Source of the DNA: Actinomycetota bacterium
GTDB lineage: Bacteria > Actinomycetota > Acidimicrobiia > Acidimicrobiales > Ilumatobacteraceae
Direction: 5' to 3'
Length of the DNA stretch: 64,000 bases
Assembly (NCBI GenBank): GCA_026393535.1
Contig: JAPKZY010000105.1
Span: 1 to 64,000, forward strand
Part shown: in pieces, positions 1 to 9,217 of the stretch
Layout of the letters: each line of letters opens with the position of its first letter
How positions within the stretch are numbered: position 1 is the first letter of the stretch
Program-made: the position numbers and the translations under genes
The notes under the pieces: generated by a model
Told to the model about the DNA's origin: nothing
What the model saw: the letters and a program-made list of their open reading frames with translations, nothing else
Database searches by the model: none

Positions 1-1179
1 GTTGACAATGTCATTAAGCCAGCCATGGAGCCGTTCGGTCATCGCGACGACCTGGCGCCTGAAAAGCACAGCGAGTATGTTCGCGAATTGATCATCCTTC
101 GAAAGAAAGCAGTGGAAGCAGGACTCTGGCTTCCTCACATGCCAAAAGAATGGGGCGGCATGGGCCTTGGTCATGTTGCTTTAGCAATGGTGCAGGCAGA
201 ATCGGCAAAGACTCGCGTCGGACCGTGGGTATTCAACTGCTCGGCCCCTGACGAAGGAAATATGCACACCCTGCTTCATTGGGCTACCGATGAGCAGAAG
301 GAAAAATATTTAAAGCCACTTCTCAATGGCGTTTCCTCATCGTGTTTCGCGATGACTGAACCAGAAGTGGCCGGATCTGATCCGACTTTGATTCGTACAA
401 ATGGAATCAAAGATGGCGACGAATGGATTCTCAATGGTCACAAGTGGTTTATTTCTGGTGCGCGTCGTGCAAAGTTTGCAATTCTCATCGCTCGTACCGA
501 GATGGACGTTCCACCAGGGTCTCGAGGAGCAAATACTGCTTTCATCATTGACCTTCCCTCACAGGGATGGAACGATGTTCGCGAAATCGAGACCATGCAT
601 GGCGCAACCGGTCACTCAGAGATCGTTATCGATGATCTTCGAGTACATGACTCTCAGATTCTTGGTGGCAGAGGAAATGGTCACCGCCTTGGACAATACC
701 GACTCGGGCCCGCTCGCTTGGCTCATTGCATGCGTTGGGTTGCCCAAGCCGAAACAGCACTTGACATGATGGTCGCGCGTTCGCTTGAGCGGTATTCACA
801 CGGCTCGCTCCTTGCAGAAAAGCAAGGAATTCAGTGGCTGATCGCAGACTCTGCAATGGAGATCTATCAGTGCAAGTTGATGATTCTTCATGCTGCGTCA
901 AAGATTGATGCAGGCGAGGACTTCCGTCAGGAAGTATCAATGTCGAAGCATTTTGTTGCGAATAGCTTGAACCGAATTATCGATAGAGCTATTCAGGTTC
1001 ACGGAGCGCTCGGTTATTCAACCGACACTCCGTTGGCAGGCATGATGCAGAATGCACGTTGGGCGCGATTTGCTGACGGTGCAGATGAAATTCATCAAAT
1101 GCGTATCGCTGAAATCACTATTAAGTCATACACAGATACGGGTAGCACTCGCGGTGCTACCGGCAACTTGCCGCTCTAG
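1..1179 (+). CDS. Acyl-CoA dehydrogenase, 5' partial
   Basis: Flavoprotein of the acyl-CoA dehydrogenase family, which forms the alpha,beta double bond of acyl-CoA thioesters. The frame is open from base 1 (codons GTT GAC AAT), so the true start lies outside the window; the first internal ATG is at 25. Visible features are the N-terminal helical part with MPKEWGGMGLG, the mid-domain stretch CFAMTEPEVAGSDPT that normally contacts FAD and substrate, and the C-terminal QVHGALGYSTDTPLAGM segment typical of ACAD10/11-like members. The stop codon overlaps the stop of the convergent ligase gene by 4 bases. Family assignment is secure; the acyl substrate is unknown. Confidence 0.9.
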   Translation, partial: VDNVIKPAMEPFGHRDDLAPEKHSEYVRELIILRKKAVEAGLWLPHMPKEWGGMGLGHVALAMVQAESAKTRVGPWVFNCSAPDEGNMHTLLHWATDEQKEKYLKPLLNGVSSSCFAMTEPEVAGSDPTLIRTNGIKDGDEWILNGHKWFISGARRAKFAILIARTEMDVPPGSRGANTAFIIDLPSQGWNDVREIETMHGATGHSEIVIDDLRVHDSQILGGRGNGHRLGQYRLGPARLAHCMRWVAQAETALDMMVARSLERYSHGSLLAEKQGIQWLIADSAMEIYQCKLMILHAASKIDAGEDFRQEVSMSKHFVANSLNRIIDRAIQVHGALGYSTDTPLAGMMQNARWARFADGADEIHQMRIAEITIKSYTDTGSTRGATGNLPL

Positions 1180-2816
1180 TTTGCGGCATCAATAGCGATC
1201 TGTTTGGCCCATCGGTAGTCGGCCTTGCCGGCTGGTGATCTGACGACTGTTTCTACAAACACAAACTGTTTCGGCAGCTTGAACCGAGCGATGTACTTCT
1301 GAGCCACCTCGAGAAGTGAAGCCTCGGTGGTGCTTGCACCGGCTTTGAGGCGCACAACTGCAACAACTTCATTTCCCCATCGCTCGCTAGGTCGTCCTGT
1401 GACGACACAGTCATACACATCGGGGTGTGCTTTGACTGCAGCTTCTACTTCTTCTGCGAAAATCTTTTCTCCGCCGGAGTTGATGGTGACAGAGTCGCGT
1501 CCGTGTACTTCAATCATCATCTCAGCCGTCAAGCGTGCTCTGTCGCCAGGCACCACATACCGAACCCCATCGACGATGGGGTATGTCTTTTTTGTTTTTA
1601 CTTCGTCGTTGAGATAGCCAAGAGCAAGTCGGCCGCTCTTTGCAAGCCAACCAAGACCTTCGTGTCCTGCCTGCAACTCACTGGTGAGGTCTTCGGACAA
1701 AATGTGATTCTGCGGCGCCATGGGAAAGCTGCCAGTTGTGGAACTATCTCCGCTTGCAACTTGAGACAATTGCCCGCCAGCTTCAGACGATCCGAGTCCA
1801 TCGACCAACATCACCGAAGGCAAATACTGATGGAATTCAACCTTGAGGTGAGCAGACAATGGCGCCCCGCCGGACAAAATGGAAAGAAGCGATGACAAGT
1901 CGCGTGTCGAAGTAGCTAGGCCGTCAAGTAGCGGTCGAGCAAAGGCGTCTCCGACAATCAGCAGGAAGTTGGCTTTCTCTTTTTCGATGAGCCCCCAGAT
2001 GTCGTCAGCGTCGAGTCGATCTGGTTGCGATTGAACGATGATGGTGCCACCGGCAAGCCATGTGCGCATCGCAATCCAATGACCTGCTCCGTGCATGAAC
2101 GGTGGGCTAGGGAGTGCACGAAAGTTTCCCGCTGCTTCTGTAACGAACTCCTCGACGGTGCGCGAGGTCTTCGAGCCTCCAAAGCATTCAACGACAGCAT
2201 CGGCATTACGCCATAAGACGCCTTTCGGCATACCCGTTGTGCCTCCTGTGTACAGGATGTAGAGATCATCGCCGTGGTACCCACCTGAGGGTTTGTCAGT
2301 AGACGAGCGACTGAGGGCCTCTTCGTACCAAACTGCTCCGTCCATCAATGGATTATCTGATGCGTCGGGTACCTGCAATATGACGCGCAGGTTCGGCAGT
2401 TCAGCGCGGATTTCCGCGAGTAATGGTGCAAAGCGGGAATGAATGACACACGCCGCAGCATTTGAGTCTTGTAACAAGTACTGCAACTCTTCAGCCACAT
2501 AGCGGTAGTTGACATTGAATGGTGCAACACGAGCCTTAAAGGCACCGAGCATTGTCTCGAGGTATTCGTTGCCATTGTGCAAATAAATTGCAACATGATC
2601 TTGTCCAGATTCCCAGCCGTTTAACTTTTCTCGTACGGTCTTGCATCCGAGGCCTTGTGAGCCAAAGTAGTTGGCTAATTGACGTGTACGTGTCGTTACG
2701 TCTGACCATGTGAGGCGCTTGTCGCGAAAGATGATGCATTCATCATCTGGCCGGGTGGCGGCGATTGCTTCATGAATTTCTGCGATGCCGATGATGGCTG
2801 GTGGGAATTGCGACAT
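1176..2816 (-). CDS. Acyl-CoA synthetase (AMP-forming, FadD-like)
   Basis: ANL-superfamily ligase of 546 residues, which activates a carboxylic acid to acyl-AMP and then acyl-CoA. The P-loop-like YTGGTTGMPKGVLW motif lies near residue 190, and the C-terminal domain carries NSGGEKIFAEEVEAAV and a terminal SPAGKADYRWAK with the expected catalytic lysine. The sequence style resembles the actinobacterial FadD19/FadD17 group that acts on long or sterol side-chain acids, but substrate cannot be read from sequence. Its stop overlaps that of the convergent acyl-CoA dehydrogenase, and it is divergent from the LLM oxidoreductase, so the three genes probably serve one acyl-CoA degradation route. Confidence 0.88.
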   Translation of the reverse strand: MSQFPPAIIGIAEIHEAIAATRPDDECIIFRDKRLTWSDVTTRTRQLANYFGSQGLGCKTVREKLNGWESGQDHVAIYLHNGNEYLETMLGAFKARVAPFNVNYRYVAEELQYLLQDSNAAACVIHSRFAPLLAEIRAELPNLRVILQVPDASDNPLMDGAVWYEEALSRSSTDKPSGGYHGDDLYILYTGGTTGMPKGVLWRNADAVVECFGGSKTSRTVEEFVTEAAGNFRALPSPPFMHGAGHWIAMRTWLAGGTIIVQSQPDRLDADDIWGLIEKEKANFLLIVGDAFARPLLDGLATSTRDLSSLLSILSGGAPLSAHLKVEFHQYLPSVMLVDGLGSSEAGGQLSQVASGDSSTTGSFPMAPQNHILSEDLTSELQAGHEGLGWLAKSGRLALGYLNDEVKTKKTYPIVDGVRYVVPGDRARLTAEMMIEVHGRDSVTINSGGEKIFAEEVEAAVKAHPDVYDCVVTGRPSERWGNEVVAVVRLKAGASTTEASLLEVAQKYIARFKLPKQFVFVETVVRSPAGKADYRWAKQIAIDAAN

Positions 2817-2840
2817 TGTTGAACGATAACCTCATGACAC

Positions 2841-2847
2841 AAGGAGG
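2841..2847 (+). promoter_or_regulatory. Strong Shine-Dalgarno AAGGAGG deciding the LLM gene start
   Basis: AAGGAGG with a 4-base spacer before ATG 2852. It selects this start over the in-frame upstream candidate at 2801. Strong ribosome binding sites are uncommon in this window, where many starts lack one. Confidence 0.8.
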
Positions 2848-2851
2848 GACT

Positions 2852-3826
2852 ATGTCGAACGAATCCCACTCACCAATATTTGGAGTCTTCATTCCGCAGG
2901 GATGGAAAATGGAACTTGCTGGCATCTCAGGTGCTGCCGAGCAATGGAAGACGGCTGTCGACATTGCTGTACTTGCTGAGAATCTTGGTTACGACTCAAT
3001 TTGGGTGTACGACCATTTCCATAACGTGCCGAAACCAGCGCAAGAAGCCGTGTTTGAATGTTGGACAACTATCGCAGCCATTAGTCAACTGACATCGCGA
3101 ATTCGTCTCGGACAGATGGTGGGATGCAACAGCTATCGCAATCCTGGGTTACTGGCGAAAATCACTTCGACAGTTGATGTGATCTCTGGTGGACGTCTTG
3201 ATTGGGGAATTGGTGCAGGCTGGTACGAAAGCGAATACAAGGGCTATGGCTATGAGTTTGCAAAACCATCAGACCGTATTGGGATGTTGCGTGAGACCGT
3301 TGAAATCGTCAAGTCAATGTGGACTCAAGAAGAAACCACATACGACGGCAAGTACTACAAAATGCAACGAGCAAACTGTGATCCGAAGCCCTTGCAAAAG
3401 CCGAACCCACCAGTGTGGATTGGCGGCGGTGGTGAGCAACTCACCTTGCGAGTGGTTGCTGAACATGCCGATGTTGCAAACTTCGGAAGCTCAGTTGATG
3501 AGTTCATTAAGAAGCGCGCCATTTTGCAAAAGCATTGCACCGTTGTTGGTCGCGATGAAGATTCAATCCGTAAAACAATCTCGAGTGAAGTGTTTATTCG
3601 CGAGACTGAAGAAGAGATAATACAAGCAGGCAGTTTGAATGTGTGGGGCAAAGATGCAGCCGAATGGCGCAATGAAGCTCTTGTAGGAACCCCTGACCAG
3701 GTCAGTGAAAAGATTCAGCGTTATCTCGATGCAGGTTGCACAGGGTTTATCCCATGGTGCTCTGACTATCCGTCGACAGAGACGCTTGAGCTCTTTGCTA
3801 AGAAGGTCATACCCAACTTTCGTTGA
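2852..3826 (+). CDS. LLM-class F420-dependent oxidoreductase
   Basis: Luciferase-like TIM-barrel oxidoreductase of 324 residues. Diagnostic parts are GYDSIWVYDHFHNVP near the N terminus, LGQMVGCNSYRNPGLLAK, the ISGGRLDWGIGAGWYESEY segment and PPVWIGGGGEQ. An upstream in-frame start exists at 2801, but a perfect AAGGAGG at 2841-2847 sits 4 bases before the ATG at 2852, so 2852 is chosen. In actinobacteria this group usually uses F420; an FMN-dependent monooxygenase is the alternative. It sits among acyl-CoA genes, so an oxidation step on a lipid or steroid-like compound is plausible but inferred. Confidence 0.85.
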   Translation: MSNESHSPIFGVFIPQGWKMELAGISGAAEQWKTAVDIAVLAENLGYDSIWVYDHFHNVPKPAQEAVFECWTTIAAISQLTSRIRLGQMVGCNSYRNPGLLAKITSTVDVISGGRLDWGIGAGWYESEYKGYGYEFAKPSDRIGMLRETVEIVKSMWTQEETTYDGKYYKMQRANCDPKPLQKPNPPVWIGGGGEQLTLRVVAEHADVANFGSSVDEFIKKRAILQKHCTVVGRDEDSIRKTISSEVFIRETEEEIIQAGSLNVWGKDAAEWRNEALVGTPDQVSEKIQRYLDAGCTGFIPWCSDYPSTETLELFAKKVIPNFR

Positions 3827-3838
3827 GATGATCTCTCA

Positions 3839-4297
3839 TTAGAAGAAGTATTGAAAGATAACTTCTGCGATGCATGAGGGCTTTGCAGCGCCTTTGCATT
3901 CAAATGTGGTCTCGAGAGTGACGCGTGCGCCACCTGGCGTGTCATCCACTGCGAGCACCTTGATGCCGGCGCGCAATTCGGCGCCAACCGGAACAGGCGA
4001 TACGAAGCGAACTTTGTTAGCGCCGTAGTTGACTCCCATGGAAATTCCGCCAACAGAGAAAATCTGAGGGAGAAATACTGGACCAAGCGAGAGTGTGAGG
4101 TATCCATGGGCAATGGGGCCTCCGAAAGGGCCAGCCTTTGCCTTCTCAACATCGATATGAATCCACTGGAAATCGCCAGTTGCTTCTGCAAATTGGTTGA
4201 CTCGCTCTTGCGAGATGGTCATGTACTCGGAATAACCGAGATGTTCGCCAATAAGTCCCTTGAGGGCGTCGATTGATTCAATATGTCGTGGTGCCAT
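3839..4297 (-). CDS. MaoC-like (R)-hydratase
   Basis: Hot-dog fold enoyl-CoA hydratase of the MaoC family, 152 residues from ATG 4297 (a GTG at 4315 would add six). The hydratase signature is intact: VNQFAEATGDFQWIHID followed by GPFGGPIAHGYLTLSL, carrying the catalytic Asp/His pair. The C-terminal part FVSPVPVGAELRAGIKV is also typical. It would hydrate trans-2-enoyl-CoA in beta-oxidation or a related route. It is convergent with the LLM oxidoreductase and 33 bases upstream of a small membrane-protein gene's stop. No clear Shine-Dalgarno favours either start. Confidence 0.85.
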   Translation of the reverse strand: MAPRHIESIDALKGLIGEHLGYSEYMTISQERVNQFAEATGDFQWIHIDVEKAKAGPFGGPIAHGYLTLSLGPVFLPQIFSVGGISMGVNYGANKVRFVSPVPVGAELRAGIKVLAVDDTPGGARVTLETTFECKGAAKPSCIAEVIFQYFF

Positions 4298-4330
4298 GGT
4301 CAAAGTGTTGCACACCTGAGCGCATCGGGT

Positions 4331-4789
4331 TTAACGCAGCCACGTACGGGCGTATGAACGACTCATGGGGTGCAGCAAGAGCACAACGAGGGCAGCTTCG
4401 AACATGAAACCGATGAGATCACCGCCCGTGATGCGATCAACAAGAGATATGGAGTAGCCGAGATTCTGCTGGTGGATTGAAATGATGAGTCGGGCTAAAA
4501 AAGGGCTAAACGACGCAGCAATGCCGAGGTACCAGCCAAGCAATTTGCCATTAGCCATGAGAAAGCCACTACCGAAGAAGCAGAGACACGACACAAGTCC
4601 AAGTAGTCCGGTCACGGGGCTGATGACGCGCAAGAATCCAAACTCATTTGATTTGTCGAGAAAGCCCAGCGTGGCAAAGACGCCGTCGAGGTACAGCAGC
4701 CATGTAGCAATCCCGAGAGTCTGGGGATGCATTCTGTCAAACCACTTGCGTTTATCTATGTCTGAAAAAGCATTATTAAACACGCACAC
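4331..4789 (-). CDS. Small multi-pass membrane protein, unknown function
   Basis: Unrecognised protein of up to 152 residues with about four hydrophobic segments (around residues 25-45, 56-78, 82-102 and 122-142). The ORF begins with a GTG at 4789; an internal ATG at 4732 (MHPQTLGIATWLLYLDG) would still keep every membrane segment and may be the true start. It lies just upstream of the MaoC hydratase on the same strand with a 33-base gap, so the two may be cotranscribed. No catalytic motif is visible; a transporter or membrane-anchor role is only a guess. Confidence 0.55.
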   Translation of the reverse strand: MCVFNNAFSDIDKRKWFDRMHPQTLGIATWLLYLDGVFATLGFLDKSNEFGFLRVISPVTGLLGLVSCLCFFGSGFLMANGKLLGWYLGIAASFSPFLARLIISIHQQNLGYSISLVDRITGGDLIGFMFEAALVVLLLHPMSRSYARTWLR

Positions 4790-4864
4790 AGTGTGTCATG
4801 CGTGGAACCGAAACTAGGTAATGCCTGTCAAGGGAGGGTGTAAAAATCTGCTACTAATACTTAC

Positions 4865-6424
4865 ATGCTTGATTTTTTAACGACTTTCGCCCAGACCCAG
4901 CCACATAAGCCTGCGGTGATCGACCATCGGCCAGGTCAAGAGCCTCTTGTCATTACGTGGTCCGAGTTAAATGACAGAGCAAACCGTCTAGCCCATGTGC
5001 TTATCGCGCTTGGGGTTCGTGCACCAGATTCGAAGGTGGTGTGGTGTGGTCAAAACTCAATCGGCATTGTGGTCATGATGAATGCTGCGCGCAAGCTTGG
5101 GGTCACGGCAGTTCCTCTCAACTACCGACTGTCAGACGACGAGACTGCATACGTGACAGACCATAGCGATGCTTCGGTTGTGTATGTTGACGCTGAATTT
5201 GCCTCCACTTTTGAGCGGGTTCGCGCGAACATTCCTAAGGTTGAGACTGTTCTTGTTTTTGATGGGCCAGCACTCAACGGAATGGAATCGGCTGATGAAT
5301 TGATGGCAGAAGCATCAGCTGCAGAGCCAGATATCCCCGAAGGTCAAGAGCCCGGCGCAACGATGATCTACACATCTGGAACCACGGGCAAACCAAAAGG
5401 TGCCTATCGACGTGCGTCTGCTGGACGCGAGCAGGGCGCCGCGCTGCTCGTTCATATTGGATATTCACCTGACGATATCTATTTAACGACGGGGCCTTTG
5501 TACCACAGTGGACCAGGAGGATTTTTGGCAACAGGTTTGGCTATGGGTCAGACAGTCCTTGTGCAGCGAAAGTTCGACCCAGAGGATTGGCTGCGACTGG
5601 TTGATACGTACAAGGTGACATCGACCTTTTCTGCCCCGACACCAATCCGTATGGTGTGCAACCTTCCTGAAGACGTAAAAAAGAAATACGACGTGTCGTC
5701 CATGCGGCGAATGATCGCCAATGCGGCACCGTGGAGTTTCACTTTAAAGCAGATGTATCTCCAGTATTTTCCGGCCATTTCGTTATTCGAGGTGTATGGC
5801 AGTACAGAGTTGGGGGTCAACTGTGTTTTGAAGCCTGAAGACCAATTGCGCAAACCCGGTTCGTGCGGACAACCATCTCCGATGGTTGAAATCAAATTAT
5901 TCGACGATGATGGAAACGAGGTACTTGGCACGGGACCAACCAATACGGGAGAGTTGTTCGTGAAAAGTCCGTCCGTCTTTAATGACTATTACAAGCAACA
6001 CGATAAGTTTCTGGCCGATCAAAAGCAGGGGTATCAGACCGTGGGGGACATCGCATATCGCGATGATGAGGGCTTTTATTACATCTGCGATCGAAAAAAG
6101 GACATGGTGATTTCTGGAGGGATGAACGTGTATCCAGCCGAAATCGAAGGAGTCTTAGAAAACCATCCGGATATTTACGAAGCTGCAGTCTTTGGTATTC
6201 CTAGCGAGGAATGGGGTGAATTGGTCCACGCTGTTGTTGTGAAACGACCTGGAGCGACTCTGAGTGAGGCAGATGTGTCGGCACATGCCCGCACGCACTT
6301 GGCTAGCTACAAGGTTCCACGATCAATGTCATGGATGGATGAACTTCCGAAGACTGGTTCGGGAAAAATTTTGAAACGTGAGTTGCGTGCGCCATTTTGG
6401 GAAGGGCGCGACTCAAAAGTTTGA
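4865..6424 (+). CDS. Acyl-CoA synthetase (AMP-forming, FadD-like)
   Basis: Second ANL-superfamily ligase, 519 residues. The AMP-binding motif MIYTSGTTGKPKGAYRRA lies around residue 168, the A5 region FEVYGSTELG around 310, the hinge YYICDRKKDMVISGGMNVYP around 400, and the C-terminal catalytic lysine in LPKTGSGKILKREL. It belongs to the medium/long-chain fatty acyl-CoA ligase type. The start is ATG 4865 with no ribosome binding site at normal spacing; an AT-rich TACTAATAC lies directly upstream, so the transcript may be nearly leaderless. Substrate is unknown. Confidence 0.88.
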   Translation: MLDFLTTFAQTQPHKPAVIDHRPGQEPLVITWSELNDRANRLAHVLIALGVRAPDSKVVWCGQNSIGIVVMMNAARKLGVTAVPLNYRLSDDETAYVTDHSDASVVYVDAEFASTFERVRANIPKVETVLVFDGPALNGMESADELMAEASAAEPDIPEGQEPGATMIYTSGTTGKPKGAYRRASAGREQGAALLVHIGYSPDDIYLTTGPLYHSGPGGFLATGLAMGQTVLVQRKFDPEDWLRLVDTYKVTSTFSAPTPIRMVCNLPEDVKKKYDVSSMRRMIANAAPWSFTLKQMYLQYFPAISLFEVYGSTELGVNCVLKPEDQLRKPGSCGQPSPMVEIKLFDDDGNEVLGTGPTNTGELFVKSPSVFNDYYKQHDKFLADQKQGYQTVGDIAYRDDEGFYYICDRKKDMVISGGMNVYPAEIEGVLENHPDIYEAAVFGIPSEEWGELVHAVVVKRPGATLSEADVSAHARTHLASYKVPRSMSWMDELPKTGSGKILKRELRAPFWEGRDSKV

Positions 6425-6475
6425 GCAAGTTCAGATTTTTTCACGCAGAGAGCATTTTGTTACTACTCTGTAAGA

Positions 6476-7315
6476 GTGCGTAGCGGATTTGTAACCTTTG
6501 TTGGTCGACCCAACGTGGGCAAGTCGACGCTCGTGAACGCAATGTGTGGGGTCAAGATCTCCATTGTTTCGAATAAGCCCCAAACCACTCGCACACGAAT
6601 TCGTGGTATTCATCACAGCCCTGATTCGCAAGTCGTTTTTGTCGACACTCCCGGTATTCATAAGCCAGTTACCTTGCTTGGTGAAAAAGTAAACGCAACC
6701 GCGCTAGAGAGCGCGAAGGATGTTGATGTCGTGTGTCTTTTAGTTGATGCCACGAAGCCTTTCGGCCGTGGTGATCAGTGGGTAGCGGATCATATTGATA
6801 TTGCAAAAGCATTTGTAATCGTCAATAAGACTGACAAAGCAACGAGAGAACAAGTCATTGCGCAGTTACATGCCGTGTCGTCTTTAGGTGCTGCTGAATA
6901 TTTTCCGGTGTCAGCGCGTACGGGCGAGGGAGTCCCAGAACTTCTTGCAGCGCTCAAGGCACTGATGCCTGAAGGGCCTGCCTACTACCCAGAAGACATG
7001 GTCACAGATACTGAAGATGCACAATGGATTGCAGAGTTGGTTCGTGAACAATTGTTAGCTGTGTTGAAAGATGAGTTGCCGTATTCTGTTGCCACGGTGG
7101 TCACAGAATGGGAATGGCCACGCGTGCGGTGCGAGATTTACGTTGAGCGCGAGAGCCAAAAGGGCATGGTAATTGGCAAGGGCGGGGAATTGCTGAAACA
7201 AGTAGGTATCGCCGTTCGTGCTCAAATGCCAGAGGGTGCATTTATTGAGCTTCATGTGGTTGTCGACAAGGACTGGCAACAGCACGCTGATCGACTGGAA
7301 AGATTCGGCTACTAG
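6476..7315 (+). CDS. era: GTPase Era
   Basis: Ribosome-assembly GTPase of 279 residues that binds the 3' end of 16S rRNA. G1 is GRPNVGKSTLVNA, G2 lies in the QTTRTRIRG segment, G3 is DTPG, and G4 is NKTD. The C-terminal KH domain shows KGMVIGKGGELLKQVG. The gene starts with GTG at 6476, immediately before the G domain, which fits the compact Era architecture. It precedes the dinG/uppS/recO/glyS region, consistent with the era-recO-uppS-glyS neighbourhood known in mycobacteria. Confidence 0.95.
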   Translation: MRSGFVTFVGRPNVGKSTLVNAMCGVKISIVSNKPQTTRTRIRGIHHSPDSQVVFVDTPGIHKPVTLLGEKVNATALESAKDVDVVCLLVDATKPFGRGDQWVADHIDIAKAFVIVNKTDKATREQVIAQLHAVSSLGAAEYFPVSARTGEGVPELLAALKALMPEGPAYYPEDMVTDTEDAQWIAELVREQLLAVLKDELPYSVATVVTEWEWPRVRCEIYVERESQKGMVIGKGGELLKQVGIAVRAQMPEGAFIELHVVVDKDWQQHADRLERFGY

Positions 7316-7321
7316 TTAGTT

Positions 7322-9217
7322 TTATTGGGCAGCGGTGATGTCGCGCAGGAACTGTTCAATTTCTGCCCGATCACGAGTGCGCGTCATTGGCGGCAAGGCA
7401 GCAATGAGGGTTCTCCAGTAACCGGCGGTTGCTAAGCGACGGTCGAGAACAGCAACGACTCCTTTGTCTTCTGCGGTGCGGATGAGGCGACCAGCAGCCT
7501 GTGCCAGAGACGTAGCTGCGATCGGCAGGTCGATCTGACCGAACGAGGTATCTCGACCAACAGCTTCGCGACGTGCTTCAAGTAGCGGGTCATCAGGGCG
7601 CGGAAACGGCAACTTGTCGAGGACGACTAGTGACAAGGTTCGGCCAGGAAGGTCGATGCCTTGAAAAAATGCCTGCGAGGCAAAGATGCAGGAACTCTCG
7701 TCGGCCATGAACATTTCAATGAGTTTCTGTCGCGGATAATCGGCGGGACTAAGAATGGGCACACTGAGACGTTCTCTCATGGCTGCAGTTGCAGCGTGCA
7801 GTGCCTTGTTGCTTGTGAAGAGTGCCAAGGTACGACCACCGGCTGCGGTAATAAGCGCTTCAAGTTCGTCGTGGACGAATTCGGTGAAGTTTGGAGCATT
7901 GCGATCAGGAAAAGTGGGCGAGCAATAGAGACGTGAGTTGCGTTCGTAGTCAAACGGGCTCTCAACGGAAAGAATTTCAGTGCCCTCAAGAGGCAGACCG
8001 ACCCTTTCAGGAAGTGAAGCAGGAATGGTCGCACTGGTAAGTACGGCTGCAACATTTCCCCACACGGAACCGGCCATCACTTCGCCCACGTGTAGAGGAC
8101 TGATGCGTAATTGTGGACGATCTGGTGAACCTTCTACGTATGCGACATAACCCTGAATTGTGCCGAGCGCGAGGTCGAGAGCTTCTGCGAGTCGTGTGGC
8201 TTGAGTTTGGGCCCTATAACTCTTTTGTTGAGTTGATTCGTTATCTGTCGTGATGCCACGCAACGCTCCAAGAATTGAGTTGATTTCGATGCGTGCTAAC
8301 GCAAGTGGTTCAGTCACTGATGTTGGCATTGGATTAGAAAGTCGCAATCCGGACATGGGAGTCAGTGCCTGCGTGAGACGTACTCCCTGAGATTCGAGCA
8401 CACTAGTAACTGTGGGGTCTGCAATGACCTTGCGCACGGCAGATGCAAGAGAGGTGAAGCGACCCGAACCGAGTTGCACGCCAACTGTGTCGCTCATGAC
8501 AGATTCCAATTGGTGAGCCTCATCAAAGATGACTACTTCGTGTTCGGGAAGGAGTGAACCGCCACTAGCAATGTGCAGCCCGTAGATGTGAAGGTTGACA
8601 ACGATTACATCTGCGGCTGCTGCTGCATCGCGGGCCTTCTCGGCAAAGCAATCATTACCCACTGGGCATTTTTGCTTTCCTGGACACTCGTCACTACTTA
8701 CTGAGACCGCAATGCGGGCTCGCTCACTTGGAACCCTTGGTAATTCTTCAAAGTCGCCAGTGCGAGTTTTGCCGGCCCACTTGACGATCGTTTCGATTTC
8801 GCGCTTGATAGGACCAGACACTTCTTCGAACTCCAACTGTCCTGCGGTTTCACTGAGTTCGTTGATGCGTTGTCGACAGACATAGTTGTTACGACCCTTG
8901 ATGACAGCCCAGGAAAAATCCATACCAAGATGCTTTGACAGCAGCGGAAGGTCATTGCGATTCAATTGATCTTGTAGTGCTTTTGTTGCAGTGGCAACGA
9001 CAGTCTTTTTCCCGTTGAGAAGAGCAGGTACGAGATATCCGAGTGATTTACCGGTTCCAGTTCCGGCTTGCACAATGATTGAGCGGCCTGCGGCGAGAGT
9101 TTCGGCGATGGCATATGCCATGTCAATTTGCCCTTGACGCTCTTCTGCTCCTTCGAACGACGAAGTGACAATGCGCAGGGCTTCAATGGATGCGGTGCCA
9201 GCAAGAGAGCGACTCAT
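7322..9217 (-). CDS. dinG: ATP-dependent helicase of the DinG/XPD family
   Basis: Superfamily 2 helicase, 631 residues. Walker A is QAGTGTGKSLGYLVPAL near residue 50, and Walker B is VIFDEAHQLES near residue 230. Four cysteines in DECPGKQKCPVGNDCF and the upstream VCRQR segment fit the 4Fe-4S cluster of the XPD/DinG group. C-terminal motifs include FFQGIDLPGRTL and QAAGRLIRT. It probably unwinds R-loops, D-loops or G-quadruplexes during repair. The ATG overlaps the uppS stop (ATGA, 9214-9217), so the two genes are translationally coupled. Mycobacterial annotations often call this family DinG; YoaA is the other option. Confidence 0.88.
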   Translation of the reverse strand: MSRSLAGTASIEALRIVTSSFEGAEERQGQIDMAYAIAETLAAGRSIIVQAGTGTGKSLGYLVPALLNGKKTVVATATKALQDQLNRNDLPLLSKHLGMDFSWAVIKGRNNYVCRQRINELSETAGQLEFEEVSGPIKREIETIVKWAGKTRTGDFEELPRVPSERARIAVSVSSDECPGKQKCPVGNDCFAEKARDAAAAADVIVVNLHIYGLHIASGGSLLPEHEVVIFDEAHQLESVMSDTVGVQLGSGRFTSLASAVRKVIADPTVTSVLESQGVRLTQALTPMSGLRLSNPMPTSVTEPLALARIEINSILGALRGITTDNESTQQKSYRAQTQATRLAEALDLALGTIQGYVAYVEGSPDRPQLRISPLHVGEVMAGSVWGNVAAVLTSATIPASLPERVGLPLEGTEILSVESPFDYERNSRLYCSPTFPDRNAPNFTEFVHDELEALITAAGGRTLALFTSNKALHAATAAMRERLSVPILSPADYPRQKLIEMFMADESSCIFASQAFFQGIDLPGRTLSLVVLDKLPFPRPDDPLLEARREAVGRDTSFGQIDLPIAATSLAQAAGRLIRTAEDKGVVAVLDRRLATAGYWRTLIAALPPMTRTRDRAEIEQFLRDITAAQ

